Positions 27,934 to 37,554 of a DNA stretch of 64,000 bases are shown here, one piece after another (position 1 is the first letter of the stretch; the number at the start of each line of letters is the position of its first letter). Under the pieces are notes generated by a model that had not been told where the DNA came from, made no database searches, and saw only the letters and a program-made list of their open reading frames with translations. The stretch comes from Fidelibacterota bacterium (lineage in GTDB: Bacteria; Fidelibacterota; UBA8477; JABMPR01). The translations under genes and the position numbers were made by a program. The stretch is taken from contig JAIPJF010000012.1 of assembly GCA_021734325.1 (NCBI GenBank), forward strand, positions 1 to 64,000, written 5' to 3'.

Positions 27934-29247
27934 ATGAGAAATATTTGTGTTATCGGGACAGGTTATGTAGGCCTAGTGACTGGGGCTGGTTTGGCCGATT
28001 TTGGGAATGAGGTGATTTGTGCTGATATTGATCAAACGAAGATTGATGTTCTCAAAAAAGGGGAGATCCCCATTTATGAAGCTGGTTTAAAGGAATTAGT
28101 AGATCGCAATGTTCATGCCGGACGCTTGAGCTTTAGTTCAGACATTGAATCAGCGATCAGGAAATCATCAGTTATATTTATCGCTGTTGGCACACCGATT
28201 GGTGAGGGTGGTGATGCAGATCTCAGCGCAGTAAAATCAGTTGCGCAGACGATTGCTCGGAACCTGAATACATACAAAGTAATCTGTACAAAAAGTACTG
28301 TACCCGTGGGAACAGGATCTCAACTCAGGGTAATAATTGATTCTGAGCGCAAAACGGACCATAATTTCGATATTGTTTCCAACCCGGAATTTCTGAGGGA
28401 GGGCTCAGCAGTGAGAGACTTCCTGATCCCTGACAGGGTTGTTTTAGGGGTTAATTCAGGTAAGTCTGAATCGATCATGCGCGAAGTATACAGGCCTCTT
28501 TTCATCAATAAAACACCTATGGTCATTACGAATATCCCCACTGCAGAGATGATAAAGTATGCTTCGAATGCTTTTTTAGCTGTCAAAATATCCTTTATCA
28601 ATGAAATGGCAAATCTGGCTGACAAAGTTGGAGCAGATGTTCATTCGATTGCCCATGCCATGGGTCTGGATGGCCGGATCAGTTCCAAATTTCTTCATCC
28701 TGGCCCTGGGTTTGGGGGAAGTTGTTTTCCCAAGGACACAGAAGCACTGGTTCAGACTGGTCTCAAACACGATGTCAAGTTTCAGGTTGTTCAGGCAGCG
28801 ATCAATGCAAACACCTTCCAGCGCCAGATTATTCTGGCTAAAGTTAAGGAACTACTACCGGCTTTAGATGGAAAACATATCGCTGTACTCGGATTAGCCT
28901 TTAAGGCTAATACGGATGATGTAAGGGATACCCCGGCAGTGGATATCATACGTGGTTTGTTAGCAGAAAATGCATTAGTGAAGGCCTATGACCCTGTGGC
29001 TTCAAAAAACATGATAAAATATTATTTTCCAGATTTGGATTGTCGTCCTACTGTAAGTGAGGCTGTCAAGGGAGCGGATCTGGTACTTGTCCTCACGGAA
29101 TGGAATGAGCTTAGAGGGTTGAATCTGAAGGATTTAAAGGGATTGCTCAAGTCTCCAAATATTGTGGATGCCCGAAATATTTTAAGTATTGATGATTTAA
29201 AGAAATATGGATTTAACTACAGAAATGTTGGCCGTAGTACGGTTTAA
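27934..29247 (+). CDS. ugd: UDP-glucose 6-dehydrogenase
   Basis: NAD-dependent four-electron oxidation of UDP-glucose to UDP-glucuronate, a precursor for acidic polysaccharides. The protein has 437 residues. ICVIGTGYVGLVTGAGLADF is the N-terminal Rossmann motif. The catalytic cysteine is Cys264 in GFGGSCFPKD. FKANTDDVRDTPA opens the C-terminal UDP-binding domain. The GGSCFPKD version is the UGD-type signature, in contrast to the GGHCIPID of the next gene. It opens the capsule locus; an upstream gap of 77 bases separates it from the membrane protein gene. Confidence 0.93.
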   Translation: MRNICVIGTGYVGLVTGAGLADFGNEVICADIDQTKIDVLKKGEIPIYEAGLKELVDRNVHAGRLSFSSDIESAIRKSSVIFIAVGTPIGEGGDADLSAVKSVAQTIARNLNTYKVICTKSTVPVGTGSQLRVIIDSERKTDHNFDIVSNPEFLREGSAVRDFLIPDRVVLGVNSGKSESIMREVYRPLFINKTPMVITNIPTAEMIKYASNAFLAVKISFINEMANLADKVGADVHSIAHAMGLDGRISSKFLHPGPGFGGSCFPKDTEALVQTGLKHDVKFQVVQAAINANTFQRQIILAKVKELLPALDGKHIAVLGLAFKANTDDVRDTPAVDIIRGLLAENALVKAYDPVASKNMIKYYFPDLDCRPTVSEAVKGADLVLVLTEWNELRGLNLKDLKGLLKSPNIVDARNILSIDDLKKYGFNYRNVGRSTV

Positions 29248-29273
29248 AAATTAAAGAAAGAAGCGGGAATAAG

Positions 29274-30584
29274 ATGCAGGATCTATTAAAGCGAATTGAG
29301 AACAAGGACATAACCGTTGGTGTGATTGGACTTGGATATGTCGGACTTCCACTGGCTGTCGAATTTGGCAAGGCAGGCTTGCGAACCATTGGAATCGATA
29401 TAGACAAGAAACGTGTTGACATGCTGAATCGGGGAACGAATTATATTCAGGATGTGAGTGATGCTGAGCTCAAAGCCTTGGTTGATGCAGGAACTTTCTC
29501 CGCTACCACAGATTTTTCGAGCTTGAAGCATATTGATGCAGTCTGTATCGCTGTTCCCACCCCCTTGAGCAAGACCAAGGATCCTGATATTACCTATATT
29601 TTATCAGTAAACTCTGAACTTGAAAGATACGTCCACAAGAACTTGGTTGTTATTCTTGAGAGTACGACTTACCCAGGCACAACCAGGGAACTGCTCCAAC
29701 CAGCATTGGAAGCCTCCGGTCTGAAAGTTGGTACTGATGTATTTCTCCTGTTCTCTCCAGAGCGAGTTGACCCGGGAAATCCAGTCTATCAAACGAAGAA
29801 CACCCCAAAAGTTATTGGTGGCGTGACTGATAATTGTCTTCGACTCGGTATGGCGGTCTACGGCCATGTTATGGATAAATTAATCCCAGTCTCCTCACCT
29901 GAGGCAGCTGAACTGACCAAATTGCTGGAGAATACCTTTCGAAGCATTAATATCGGCTTAGCCAATGAAATGGCGATCATGTGTTCGAAGTTGGGTGTGA
30001 ACGTCTGGGAAGTTATTGATGCGGCAGCGACCAAACCTTTCGGCTTTATGAAATTTACCCCGGGTCCCGGTTTGGGAGGGCATTGTATTCCAATCGACCC
30101 CCATTACTTATCGTGGAAAATGCGCACATTGGACTATAAGGCTCGGTTCATAGAATTGGCCAGTGAAATAAACTCAGCCATGCCTGAGTATGTTGTTGAA
30201 CTGGTTGGCAGTGCCCTGAATCGCGGAAGCAAGAGTATCAATGGATCCAATATCCTGTTATTAGGGATGGCGTACAAGCCCGATATTGATGATGTGCGTG
30301 AATCACCGGCATTGGATGTATATGCCTTATTGGAAGCAAAGGGGGCGAAAGTTGAGTTTCACGATCCCTATGTTAATAGGATCAAATTTGATTCTCGCTT
30401 TGAGGAATCCATAAAGCTAGACATGAAAAATCTGAGTCAATATGATTGTGTTGTTATCACCACAAATCATACAGAATATGATGTGAATGCAATCGTTGAG
30501 AACGCCAGCTTAATTATCGATACCAGAAACGCGACGGCTAAGCTGAAAAGTGAAAAAATTGTTCGCTTAGGAGCCTCTGGTTGA
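29274..30584 (+). CDS. wbpA: Nucleotide-sugar dehydrogenase, WbpA/UDP-GlcNAc 6-dehydrogenase type
   Basis: Second member of the UDP-glucose/GDP-mannose dehydrogenase superfamily (436 residues), probably oxidising a UDP-N-acetylhexosamine to its uronic acid. VGVIGLGYVGLPLAVEFG is the NAD-binding motif. ESTTYPGTTRE and the catalytic Cys271 in GLGGHCIPIDPHYLSWK are typical of the WbpA/TviB/WbpO group rather than of UGD. MAYKPDIDDVRESPALDV is the C-terminal substrate domain. It lies 26 bases after ugd. With ugd it suggests that the polymer contains two different uronic acids. Exact substrate is inferred from motif class only. Confidence 0.88.
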   Translation: MQDLLKRIENKDITVGVIGLGYVGLPLAVEFGKAGLRTIGIDIDKKRVDMLNRGTNYIQDVSDAELKALVDAGTFSATTDFSSLKHIDAVCIAVPTPLSKTKDPDITYILSVNSELERYVHKNLVVILESTTYPGTTRELLQPALEASGLKVGTDVFLLFSPERVDPGNPVYQTKNTPKVIGGVTDNCLRLGMAVYGHVMDKLIPVSSPEAAELTKLLENTFRSINIGLANEMAIMCSKLGVNVWEVIDAAATKPFGFMKFTPGPGLGGHCIPIDPHYLSWKMRTLDYKARFIELASEINSAMPEYVVELVGSALNRGSKSINGSNILLLGMAYKPDIDDVRESPALDVYALLEAKGAKVEFHDPYVNRIKFDSRFEESIKLDMKNLSQYDCVVITTNHTEYDVNAIVENASLIIDTRNATAKLKSEKIVRLGASG

Positions 30585-30651
30585 ATCCCTGCTCAATAGT
30601 AACTGACCTTCAAACGAACAGGAGCTATCCTTTAAAATAAAATAGGCAAAT

Positions 30652-31854
30652 ATGAAAAGAATTCACAAAGTAATATCAGTCACATTACTATTCATTTTTA
30701 CTTCTCTGATAAATGCCCAGTCCTTCGGTAGACTTGATCTTGATCAGCAAAAAGATCAACATGGAGAAAGCGAAACGCTACAAGCTTCTGAGGAGCAATT
30801 TGCATTTGAACGAGAAATTGATCCAAACGAATATATACTTGGACCGGGGGATAAACTGGGCCTTAATATATTGACCTCAGGGAATATGACCTATACGTTA
30901 ACCGTAACGCCAACGGGTGATCTCTTCATCCCTGGAGTGGGTGTCTGTCATATTGCAGGGTTGACATTGGCAAAGGCTTCCCAAGTTGTACATGAATTTA
31001 TCCAGACACAGGCATTTCCGGGTGTGAAAACAAATCTGGTATTAATAAATGTTAGAACATTTAAAGTTCAAATTGTCGGGGCTGTAAATAAGTCTGGATT
31101 TGTTGAGATCAACCCATTGGAGAGATTGAGTGATGTCATACAGAAGAGCAATGATTTTCACCAATTAGCGCAGGAATTTAATATCAAAGTAGTTCGAGAA
31201 AATGGCGAAAGTACAACCATTAACTTTCTGAATTTTCTACGTGAAGGGGATCTGGAACACAATCCGATTTTTCACGAGGGGGATAAGATAATTGTTCCCT
31301 TCGGCGATATGAAGGCAGAAGGGATAGTATTGCGCGGGGCAGTAAAGGGGAGTGGCTATGATATTATCGAACCAAATGAACTGCTGGGGAGTTTTTTACA
31401 AAGAAGGGTAAATTTTAACCCAAACGCAGATCTGGAAAGCGTTGTTATCACCCAAGTAATCGATGGTAAAACAGTCTATACGACGATTGAACCCCAAAAC
31501 TTCTTCTCGACGGAATTGCATGCTGGAGAGACTATTGACATTCTTTGGGAGAAGGGCGTTATGGTCAATGGGTTTGTATTGAATCCAGGAGGCTTTTCGT
31601 TCTTCCCGGGTTACACTGCCGCAGATTACATAACGATGGCCGGTGGGAATGCGACCAATGGGAATCCCAATCGTTGTAGTGTTAGACATCGTGATGGAAA
31701 CGAGGAAACCGGGCAGGGAGTACTAGTTCGACGTGGTGATGTAATTGTAGTTCCGCGAACTCTTAAAGATTCAGTAATTGGAGAAATATCCGCATTACAA
31801 ATAACGGTATCTTTAGTAACCATTTATCTCACATTTTTAGCTACTACTGGATAA
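30652..31854 (+). CDS. wza: Polysaccharide export protein (Wza-like, Poly_export/SLBB)
   Basis: Exported protein (400 residues) expected to form the outer-membrane export channel. It has a signal peptide (about 1-22, ending INAQ; no lipobox cysteine). A polysaccharide-export domain follows, with NEYILGPGDKLGLNIL and VTPTGDLFIPGVGVC, and then SLBB-type beta-grasp regions (about 137-210 and 225-340). A hydrophobic C-terminal helix (about 378-397) ends the protein. The lack of a lipobox differs from E. coli Wza. It is followed by a decayed and then an intact Wzz-like gene, its usual inner-membrane partner. Confidence 0.87.
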   Translation: MKRIHKVISVTLLFIFTSLINAQSFGRLDLDQQKDQHGESETLQASEEQFAFEREIDPNEYILGPGDKLGLNILTSGNMTYTLTVTPTGDLFIPGVGVCHIAGLTLAKASQVVHEFIQTQAFPGVKTNLVLINVRTFKVQIVGAVNKSGFVEINPLERLSDVIQKSNDFHQLAQEFNIKVVRENGESTTINFLNFLREGDLEHNPIFHEGDKIIVPFGDMKAEGIVLRGAVKGSGYDIIEPNELLGSFLQRRVNFNPNADLESVVITQVIDGKTVYTTIEPQNFFSTELHAGETIDILWEKGVMVNGFVLNPGGFSFFPGYTAADYITMAGGNATNGNPNRCSVRHRDGNEETGQGVLVRRGDVIVVPRTLKDSVIGEISALQITVSLVTIYLTFLATTG

Positions 31855-32170
31855 TTGATGAATGTGACTAAGATCGCTTCTTACGAATTAAGTTTGCTGA
31901 CCTGGAAGCTTTAACGACTTTGGTTCTTAACAGGATAAATATGCGCTATAAAACACTTAATCTGATTAACGCTCGGCTGCAATGGCAAAATGATATTAAT
32001 ATCCATTTGATTGTTAAATCGTATACCATGATCCACTCATTTGCAGCTGGTGATGGTCCCCGTGATTGCTAAGCGGCAGTTAGGCTTGGCGGAAGACAAT
32101 CCAAGAAAGATTTATCTCTCAGATAAGTTTTATCGTTCCTTGTTGGTACAATACAATAGGAAAACAATAG
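31855..32170. other. Gene-free stretch upstream of the Wzz remnant
   Basis: About 316 bases with stops in every frame. The longest frame I found is a 43-codon one from an ATG at about 31939, with no recognisable product. The stretch may be further decayed sequence belonging to the broken Wzz copy that follows; I see no clear promoter or hairpin. Confidence 0.4.
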
Positions 32171-32702
32171 GTGACACAAAATATCAATTCAGGGATACAA
32201 ACAGAAATGAGGAGTAGTGACTCTTTAATTCTATTTCCTTCAAATCTGTGGCGGAATAGTATACAATTTCTTCGCAATGTTATGATCGCAAGTGTTATTT
32301 TTGTCACGGTCGCAATTATTATGCCCAAAACTTTGTATGCAACAATAACATCGATGACTTCGATCGCTGATTTTAACCATGGGACTTTGAATATTGCCAT
32401 GACCTCGTTTTTTCTTAGTGCTTTCATGGGAGCAGAGGGCAGTTTGAAAGCGATAAGTACAATTACTGTCCTCAAAAGTAGAACCCTGGCAGAAAGCAAA
32501 GCAGAAGCTCTAGAAGAAGCACGCAAGGTGTTCTCCAGAAGATTTGTGAATGGACATCACTGAGGTGGTAACGATTGGGATTCAGCTTTATTTGTCAACA
32601 CCTGGGATTTCGAGCAAAGAAGAAGACCGGAGAGCAGGGCATTTGACAGTTAATCTTCCTAGACAGACAATCGCAGCTATTTCAGCAGCGGCTACAAAAT
32701 AA
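32171..32702 (+). pseudogene. Decayed Wzz-type chain-length protein, frameshifted remnant
   Basis: Two out-of-frame pieces match the neighbouring intact Wzz-like protein in order. Frame one (from 32171, stop at 32563) has a membrane helix ending in IIMPKT, against SLIMPKT in the intact gene, and then ITVLKSRT, against IAILKSRT. Frame two (32550-32702, 50 codons) has TIGIQLYLSTPG and KEEDRRAGHLTVNL, which align with TIRIAATVSTSW and DEEEEVAKTLSANI. The linking segment and the whole C-terminal half (coiled coil and second helix) are missing. The pieces are divergent, so this is an old duplicate or remnant rather than a recent copy. A short expressed membrane protein from frame one cannot be excluded. 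Confidence 0.65.
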
Positions 32703-32749
32703 ATCCAAATGATAAATATTTACATGATATGATGAAATAAGGACAAGCC

Positions 32750-33931
32750 ATGATGACTACACAAGACCTACTTCCTGATAATCCCTTGAATGACCCTGGT
32801 TTGTTCGAATATGGACACCTTTTTTGGGAAAATCGACTATCAATTGCTAAAAGCCTCTTTATTGTTTCAATTCTCTCAATGGCCATGTCCCTGATAATGC
32901 CTAAAACATATCAGGCCGCAGCAGTATTGATGCCGCCGTCATCAGAAAATTCAGCTTCAGGTCTATTGAGTTCTCTAACAAGTTTTCCTCTGGGAGGGTT
33001 ATTATCTCAATCGGCAGATGAAACGACGAGTTTTATTGCCATATTGAAAAGTCGAACAGTGATGGAGGACGTGGTTAGGAAGTTTGATTTAATAGATCTA
33101 TATGAATCAGAGAATATCGAGGATGCAGTACTGGCATTGAATAATAATGTAATGTTTACGGTGGAAGATGAGGGCACAATTCGAATAGCAGCAACTGTAT
33201 CAACCAGTTGGTTTCATCCTGATGAAGAAGAGGAGGTTGCCAAAACGTTGTCTGCGAATATAGCAAATTATTTTGTTGAAAAACTGGATATGGTGGGAAA
33301 ACGCCTTAAGTCTCAGCAGGCTTCGTTTCGGAGACAGTTCATTGAAAAACGTTACTACCAAAATATTGCCGACATGACCGTGGCCGAGGAAAACCTTAAG
33401 GAGTTTCAGCAGAAATATAAACTAATCGCTCTGCCTGAACAAACCAGTGCTGCGATTGAAGCAGCGGCCCTAATCAAGGGACAGATCCTTTCAAATGAAG
33501 TTAAACTCGCAGTCATGGCAACAACACTTACCCCTGGCCACCCCGAGATGGAGATGGTAATTAAGGAAAATGATGAATTAAAATCACAACTTAATTTGAT
33601 GGATCATGGAGCGAAAAAGGATCATTCCATTGAGAATATGCTCTTTCCCACATTTTCTGAGGTACCTGATTTAGGGGTAAAATTATTGCGTTTAAAAAGG
33701 GATGTAGAAATTCAAAACACACTTTTCGGATTTATGACACAGCAATATGAGGAAGCGAAAATCCAGGAAGCAAAGGATACACCCACTGTTCAGGTCCTGG
33801 ATGAGGCTGTTTCCCCTATTCGGAAATATCGACCGAGGAGAATGTTGCTAGTTGTTAGCATTTTCCTTGTAACCTTTCTTGTGCATATTAGCTACATTGC
33901 AGCTAAGGCAAACCAGAAAGAAGCAGCTTAA
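32750..33931 (+). CDS. wzz: Wzz-type polysaccharide co-polymerase
   Basis: Inner-membrane chain-length regulator (393 residues). First helix about 37-53 ending LIMPKTY. A large periplasmic region with helical heptads follows (about 170-300, including ADMTVAEENLKEFQQKY). The proline-containing boundary SPIRKYRPRR precedes the second helix (about 363-383). No Walker motifs or tyrosine-kinase domain follow, so this is a kinase-free Wzz type rather than Wzc. Two ATGs (32750, 32753) follow AAGGACA. The gene lies next to the truncated homologue upstream and Wzy downstream. Confidence 0.87.
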   Translation: MMTTQDLLPDNPLNDPGLFEYGHLFWENRLSIAKSLFIVSILSMAMSLIMPKTYQAAAVLMPPSSENSASGLLSSLTSFPLGGLLSQSADETTSFIAILKSRTVMEDVVRKFDLIDLYESENIEDAVLALNNNVMFTVEDEGTIRIAATVSTSWFHPDEEEEVAKTLSANIANYFVEKLDMVGKRLKSQQASFRRQFIEKRYYQNIADMTVAEENLKEFQQKYKLIALPEQTSAAIEAAALIKGQILSNEVKLAVMATTLTPGHPEMEMVIKENDELKSQLNLMDHGAKKDHSIENMLFPTFSEVPDLGVKLLRLKRDVEIQNTLFGFMTQQYEEAKIQEAKDTPTVQVLDEAVSPIRKYRPRRMLLVVSIFLVTFLVHISYIAAKANQKEAA

Positions 33932-33954
33932 GAAAATCGTTTTCAAGTAATCCA

Positions 33955-35166
33955 ATGCTGTTCAAACTTACACGGATACTGTTGTTCAGTGCCTTTTTAC
34001 TATTACCTCTTACCTTTATTAAAGTTTTCAGTAATCTTTCAATCAGCGATATTCTGATTGCCATCAGCTTTTTTACACTTTCAATATCCAGTGTTGGGAA
34101 AAGATTTCTATCTGAAACGGTGGTTGTGAAAAATGAATTTACTATTCCATTGATAATTTTTAGTATTGGTTTCCTAATATCAATAAATAATAGTGTATAT
34201 ATTCTGGAAAGTATCACTGCCTACATCCAGATTATCTTTATTTTCCTGATCGCATACCCAGTCATTTCAGAAGTTCTCCAGAATGAGAAGCAAATTAGAA
34301 TCGGTGTCATCCTGTTGATAATTCCAGGCATAATAATAAGTATTCTCATGATGATGTTAAAATTCTTAAGTATTGATTTAGGTTTGGATCTTCTAGCCTA
34401 TGAGGGTTGGAGAGGTCGATTTTCCTATGGCGGCATGGAACCAAATGTTCCTGGACGAATTATCCTGCAAAATATTCCTTTGTTGGCAGTTTTCTTACTT
34501 ACTACAAAAAAGATACGTGTCCAATTGATTTTGGGTATATTTATCATCATCCAATTGCTTGCTATATTCCTCACCTCTTCGCGATCAAACATGCTCGCAT
34601 TCGTCCTCGGTCTGCTCCTTTTTGTAATATTTATGGTACATGCAGGTAGAAATTTGAAACCACGTCAACTATTGTTGACAGTGATCATTTTTACGACTCT
34701 CTTGTTGGTCCCCTACAGCATGAATAAAGATTTTTTCGAAAAACCATTTGAAAGATATAGTACTATCCTGAACCCACAAAAATCTGCATCATCTCTCGAA
34801 CGCTTAAAGGTGATCAATATGGGGATGGATTACCTGAATCAAAATCCTGTCAGTGGTTTGGGCCTGGGTAATTCTTATCTATACACAGACATCAGTCTTC
34901 ACAATCCAATTCTGCTGACCTGGCTTGAGAATGGTATTCTAGGCGTGATCGGGTTTACATGGCTTTATTTTCTATTGTTGAAACGGGGATTCATCGCGTA
35001 TAAACACAAATTCTTTAATAATGACTTATTAATCGGGTTGACCATTGTAGCTGTATTGATGGTGTTTGGTGACATGTTTATGGCAAACTCATATAAACGT
35101 GTCCTGTGGTTACCGGCACTTTTGCTTATGGTTCATCTTAAAAATTTAAATTTATCGACAAAATGA
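33955..35166 (+). CDS. wzy: O-antigen polymerase/ligase-like membrane protein
   Basis: A 403-residue integral membrane protein with about 10-12 hydrophobic helices. A large periplasmic loop after residue 145 (YEGWRGRFSYGGMEPNVPGR) is followed by the Wzy_C/ligase-like LTSSRSNMLAFVLGLLLF. A second loop contains NQNPVSGLGLGNSY, with the G-x-G-x-G type pattern often seen in O-antigen ligases. Position next to wzz and wzx favours the polymerase role, but WaaL-type ligases look alike. The DNA here is visibly A+T-rich. The start at 33955 lies 23 bases after wzz. Confidence 0.82.
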   Translation: MLFKLTRILLFSAFLLLPLTFIKVFSNLSISDILIAISFFTLSISSVGKRFLSETVVVKNEFTIPLIIFSIGFLISINNSVYILESITAYIQIIFIFLIAYPVISEVLQNEKQIRIGVILLIIPGIIISILMMMLKFLSIDLGLDLLAYEGWRGRFSYGGMEPNVPGRIILQNIPLLAVFLLTTKKIRVQLILGIFIIIQLLAIFLTSSRSNMLAFVLGLLLFVIFMVHAGRNLKPRQLLLTVIIFTTLLLVPYSMNKDFFEKPFERYSTILNPQKSASSLERLKVINMGMDYLNQNPVSGLGLGNSYLYTDISLHNPILLTWLENGILGVIGFTWLYFLLLKRGFIAYKHKFFNNDLLIGLTIVAVLMVFGDMFMANSYKRVLWLPALLLMVHLKNLNLSTK

Positions 35167-35177
35167 AATAACAACAG

Positions 35178-36410
35178 ATGCTAAGGAACGTAAGCTCAAC
35201 TTTATTCATTATGGTATTAAGCATGCTGGCTTCATTTGCCGTTACAATTCTTTTGGGTAGAGCGCTTTCCATAAGTGACTTTGGCGAATACGCACTTTTG
35301 AGGCAAGTCGTTTTAATTGGAATCACAATCGCAATTTTTGGATTAGATTTTAGTTACACAAAAATTTTTGCATTAAAAACTGATGCAAACAGGAAAACCC
35401 ACCTGCTAACGCTACTATTCTTTGCGCTCCTCTCGATCATTTATGTAACAATTTTAAAGTTCATTTATGACTTCCATAGGGACAAACTGTTTTACCTTTT
35501 CTTTAGCACTGTCTTTGGTGCTACCGGCCTGTTTGTAGCTGCCATTCAGCGATTAAAAGGAAGGTTTCTACTGGCTCAGATATTCGCAGGGGGGTGGAAA
35601 ATAGCTTTGCTCGTGGTCGTTCTGATTGCTCTTTATCTTGAATCCCCGTTGCGAATCATATCGATTTATCAGTTCATGTTGCTCTCTCTCTTTATCTATT
35701 CTAGTTATTACATAAAATTTCTGTTCCAGAGTTACCAGAAAAGTGACGAGGAAATTGATTATAGGCACTATCTAAAGTTAGGAATGGTATTCTGGATAAT
35801 CAATTCTACTGGATTAATCTCAGGCGGAATCGATAAGCTGGTAATACCAGTATTTTATGACCGGGATATTCTGGGAATATTTGCAGGTATCAGTTTTATT
35901 TTTACAACCAGCATGACTATGGTAGGTAGCGCGATTGGTTATGTGATATTCCCGAAAATATCTGCAGGTCAGAAAATAAATATCAGAAAGTTGAGCCTGT
36001 ATTTATCGATACTTATTTCTGCCACTTTTATTCTTTTTTATTTTACAGGTGTCCAGTTGGTCAATATAGTATTTCAGCTAAAGTTCGAAGCCTATGTCAG
36101 TCCCTTCTTAATCTTCTTGTTTACCCTAATTGGCGCACTGCAAATTGTGCATACAATTCTCCATTTTATTATCTCTGCTCGAGGGAGCAATAAGGAATTG
36201 ATCTCCTACTGGGTTATTATGCTGATATATATTCTCTTTTTTGTGCTAGCATTGTACCTGGGAAAATTCATTTCCATACCAATACTCGTATATATTTCAG
36301 AGGTATTAATACTGACTCAAATTTTAAAAATTTCATCCATTCTTGCGGTGTTTAAAAACCTTTTACGTGAAGATAGAGAAATTATAAATAAGCTTTCTAC
36401 CACTCAATAA
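35178..36410 (+). CDS. wzx: Polysaccharide flippase (Wzx, MOP superfamily)
   Basis: Membrane protein of 410 residues with about 12-14 predicted helices, expected to flip undecaprenyl-linked repeat units across the inner membrane. The N-terminal MLASFAVTILLGRALSISDF followed by GEYALLRQ matches the Wzx/oligosaccharide-flippase signature (GR.L....FG.Y). The gene lies 11 bases after wzy and is A+T-rich. Substrate cannot be inferred because Wzx proteins diverge quickly. Confidence 0.87.
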   Translation: MLRNVSSTLFIMVLSMLASFAVTILLGRALSISDFGEYALLRQVVLIGITIAIFGLDFSYTKIFALKTDANRKTHLLTLLFFALLSIIYVTILKFIYDFHRDKLFYLFFSTVFGATGLFVAAIQRLKGRFLLAQIFAGGWKIALLVVVLIALYLESPLRIISIYQFMLLSLFIYSSYYIKFLFQSYQKSDEEIDYRHYLKLGMVFWIINSTGLISGGIDKLVIPVFYDRDILGIFAGISFIFTTSMTMVGSAIGYVIFPKISAGQKINIRKLSLYLSILISATFILFYFTGVQLVNIVFQLKFEAYVSPFLIFLFTLIGALQIVHTILHFIISARGSNKELISYWVIMLIYILFFVLALYLGKFISIPILVYISEVLILTQILKISSILAVFKNLLREDREIINKLSTTQ

Positions 36411-36462
36411 TGATTGTTAATTAAAAGGCTTAAACTGTACCAGGTAAATTGAAAGTTGACCC

Positions 36463-37554
36463 TTGACTAGAATCAAAGTACTGCATTTGTTAAACACGAT
36501 CGAACCAAGTGGTGTTGGTAATTTGCTGCACGCTCAAATACCCTACTATAATCACAAAGAGATGGACATATATATCGGGTACCTAACAGGGACCAGCATA
36601 CTTTTCCAAGACATGAAAAATATTACTCTTGTAGATTTTTCATCGACAACAAAATTTACTTTTCTTTCAATATTTCATATTTTCCGGTTCACGAGATCGC
36701 ATAAGATTGACATCATCCATACTCACCTGATCCAAGCCAGTCTGCTCGGTAGGTTTCTATCTTTTATTCTCCCTTCTGTAAAGTGCGTTACTACTCGACA
36801 TTACGCCAAAGCCAAGAAACATAAGAGATTGATTAATAAATTGGAGGATTATACAGAAAGATATAGTGATGCCATTATATGTATCTCCAATTATGTTCGC
36901 ACTTATCTGCTAAATCTAGGGATCAACAAATCAAAATTATACGTAATGTATAATGCTGTTGATTTAAAGATATTTGATAAATATACCTTAAAAAATGAAT
37001 CTGAAATGATCATCGGAACAGTTGGTAGATTGGATAAGCAGAAAGGGATTGATGTGCTTATCAATGCCCATGCACAGCTTGTCAGAAAATTTCCGAATCT
37101 GATATTGGAGATTATCGGTGATGGTCCGCACCGGGAGAAGTTGAGTTTATTGACCAGGGAGCTAAAACTGGAGAATAACGTGCGATTTTTGGGAAACATT
37201 CCACCTGTGCTGGTCAGGGAGAAAATGGTTCGGTGGAAAATATTTATTCTTGCCTCAAGGTGGGAGGCCTTTGGTATCGTAAATATAGAAGCACTTGCCC
37301 TTGGCCTTCCTGTTATTGCATCAAATGTCGAAGCGATTCCTGAGGTAATTCTCGAAGGGGTTACTGGATATTTGATCCAACCAGACAATTCTGATGAAAT
37401 ATATGAGAGAGTAAGTTCAATTCTTGCTAATTATGAGCAGGCGAAAGTCCTGGGTCAAAAGGGAAAAATTATGGTTAGAGAAAAATTCTCAGCAGAAGGA
37501 CTGGCTCGAAACACTGCAGAATTGTATCAAAAGTTGGTGAAAAAGCATGAATAA
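36463..37554 (+). CDS. GT4 family glycosyltransferase
   Basis: GT-B fold sugar transferase (363 residues) adding one residue of the repeat unit on the cytoplasmic side. The N-terminal domain begins with KVLHLLNTIEPSGVGNLLHA. The C-terminal domain shows IGTVGRLDKQKGIDVLINAH, EIIGDGPHREKL, and the SRWEAFGIVNIEALALGLPV motif with the E-x7-E nucleotide-sugar site, then ASNVEAIPEVI. The start is TTG at 36463; no in-frame ATG or GTG precedes the N-terminal motif. The stop overlaps the next gene's ATG by eight bases. Confidence 0.9.
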   Translation: MTRIKVLHLLNTIEPSGVGNLLHAQIPYYNHKEMDIYIGYLTGTSILFQDMKNITLVDFSSTTKFTFLSIFHIFRFTRSHKIDIIHTHLIQASLLGRFLSFILPSVKCVTTRHYAKAKKHKRLINKLEDYTERYSDAIICISNYVRTYLLNLGINKSKLYVMYNAVDLKIFDKYTLKNESEMIIGTVGRLDKQKGIDVLINAHAQLVRKFPNLILEIIGDGPHREKLSLLTRELKLENNVRFLGNIPPVLVREKMVRWKIFILASRWEAFGIVNIEALALGLPVIASNVEAIPEVILEGVTGYLIQPDNSDEIYERVSSILANYEQAKVLGQKGKIMVREKFSAEGLARNTAELYQKLVKKHE

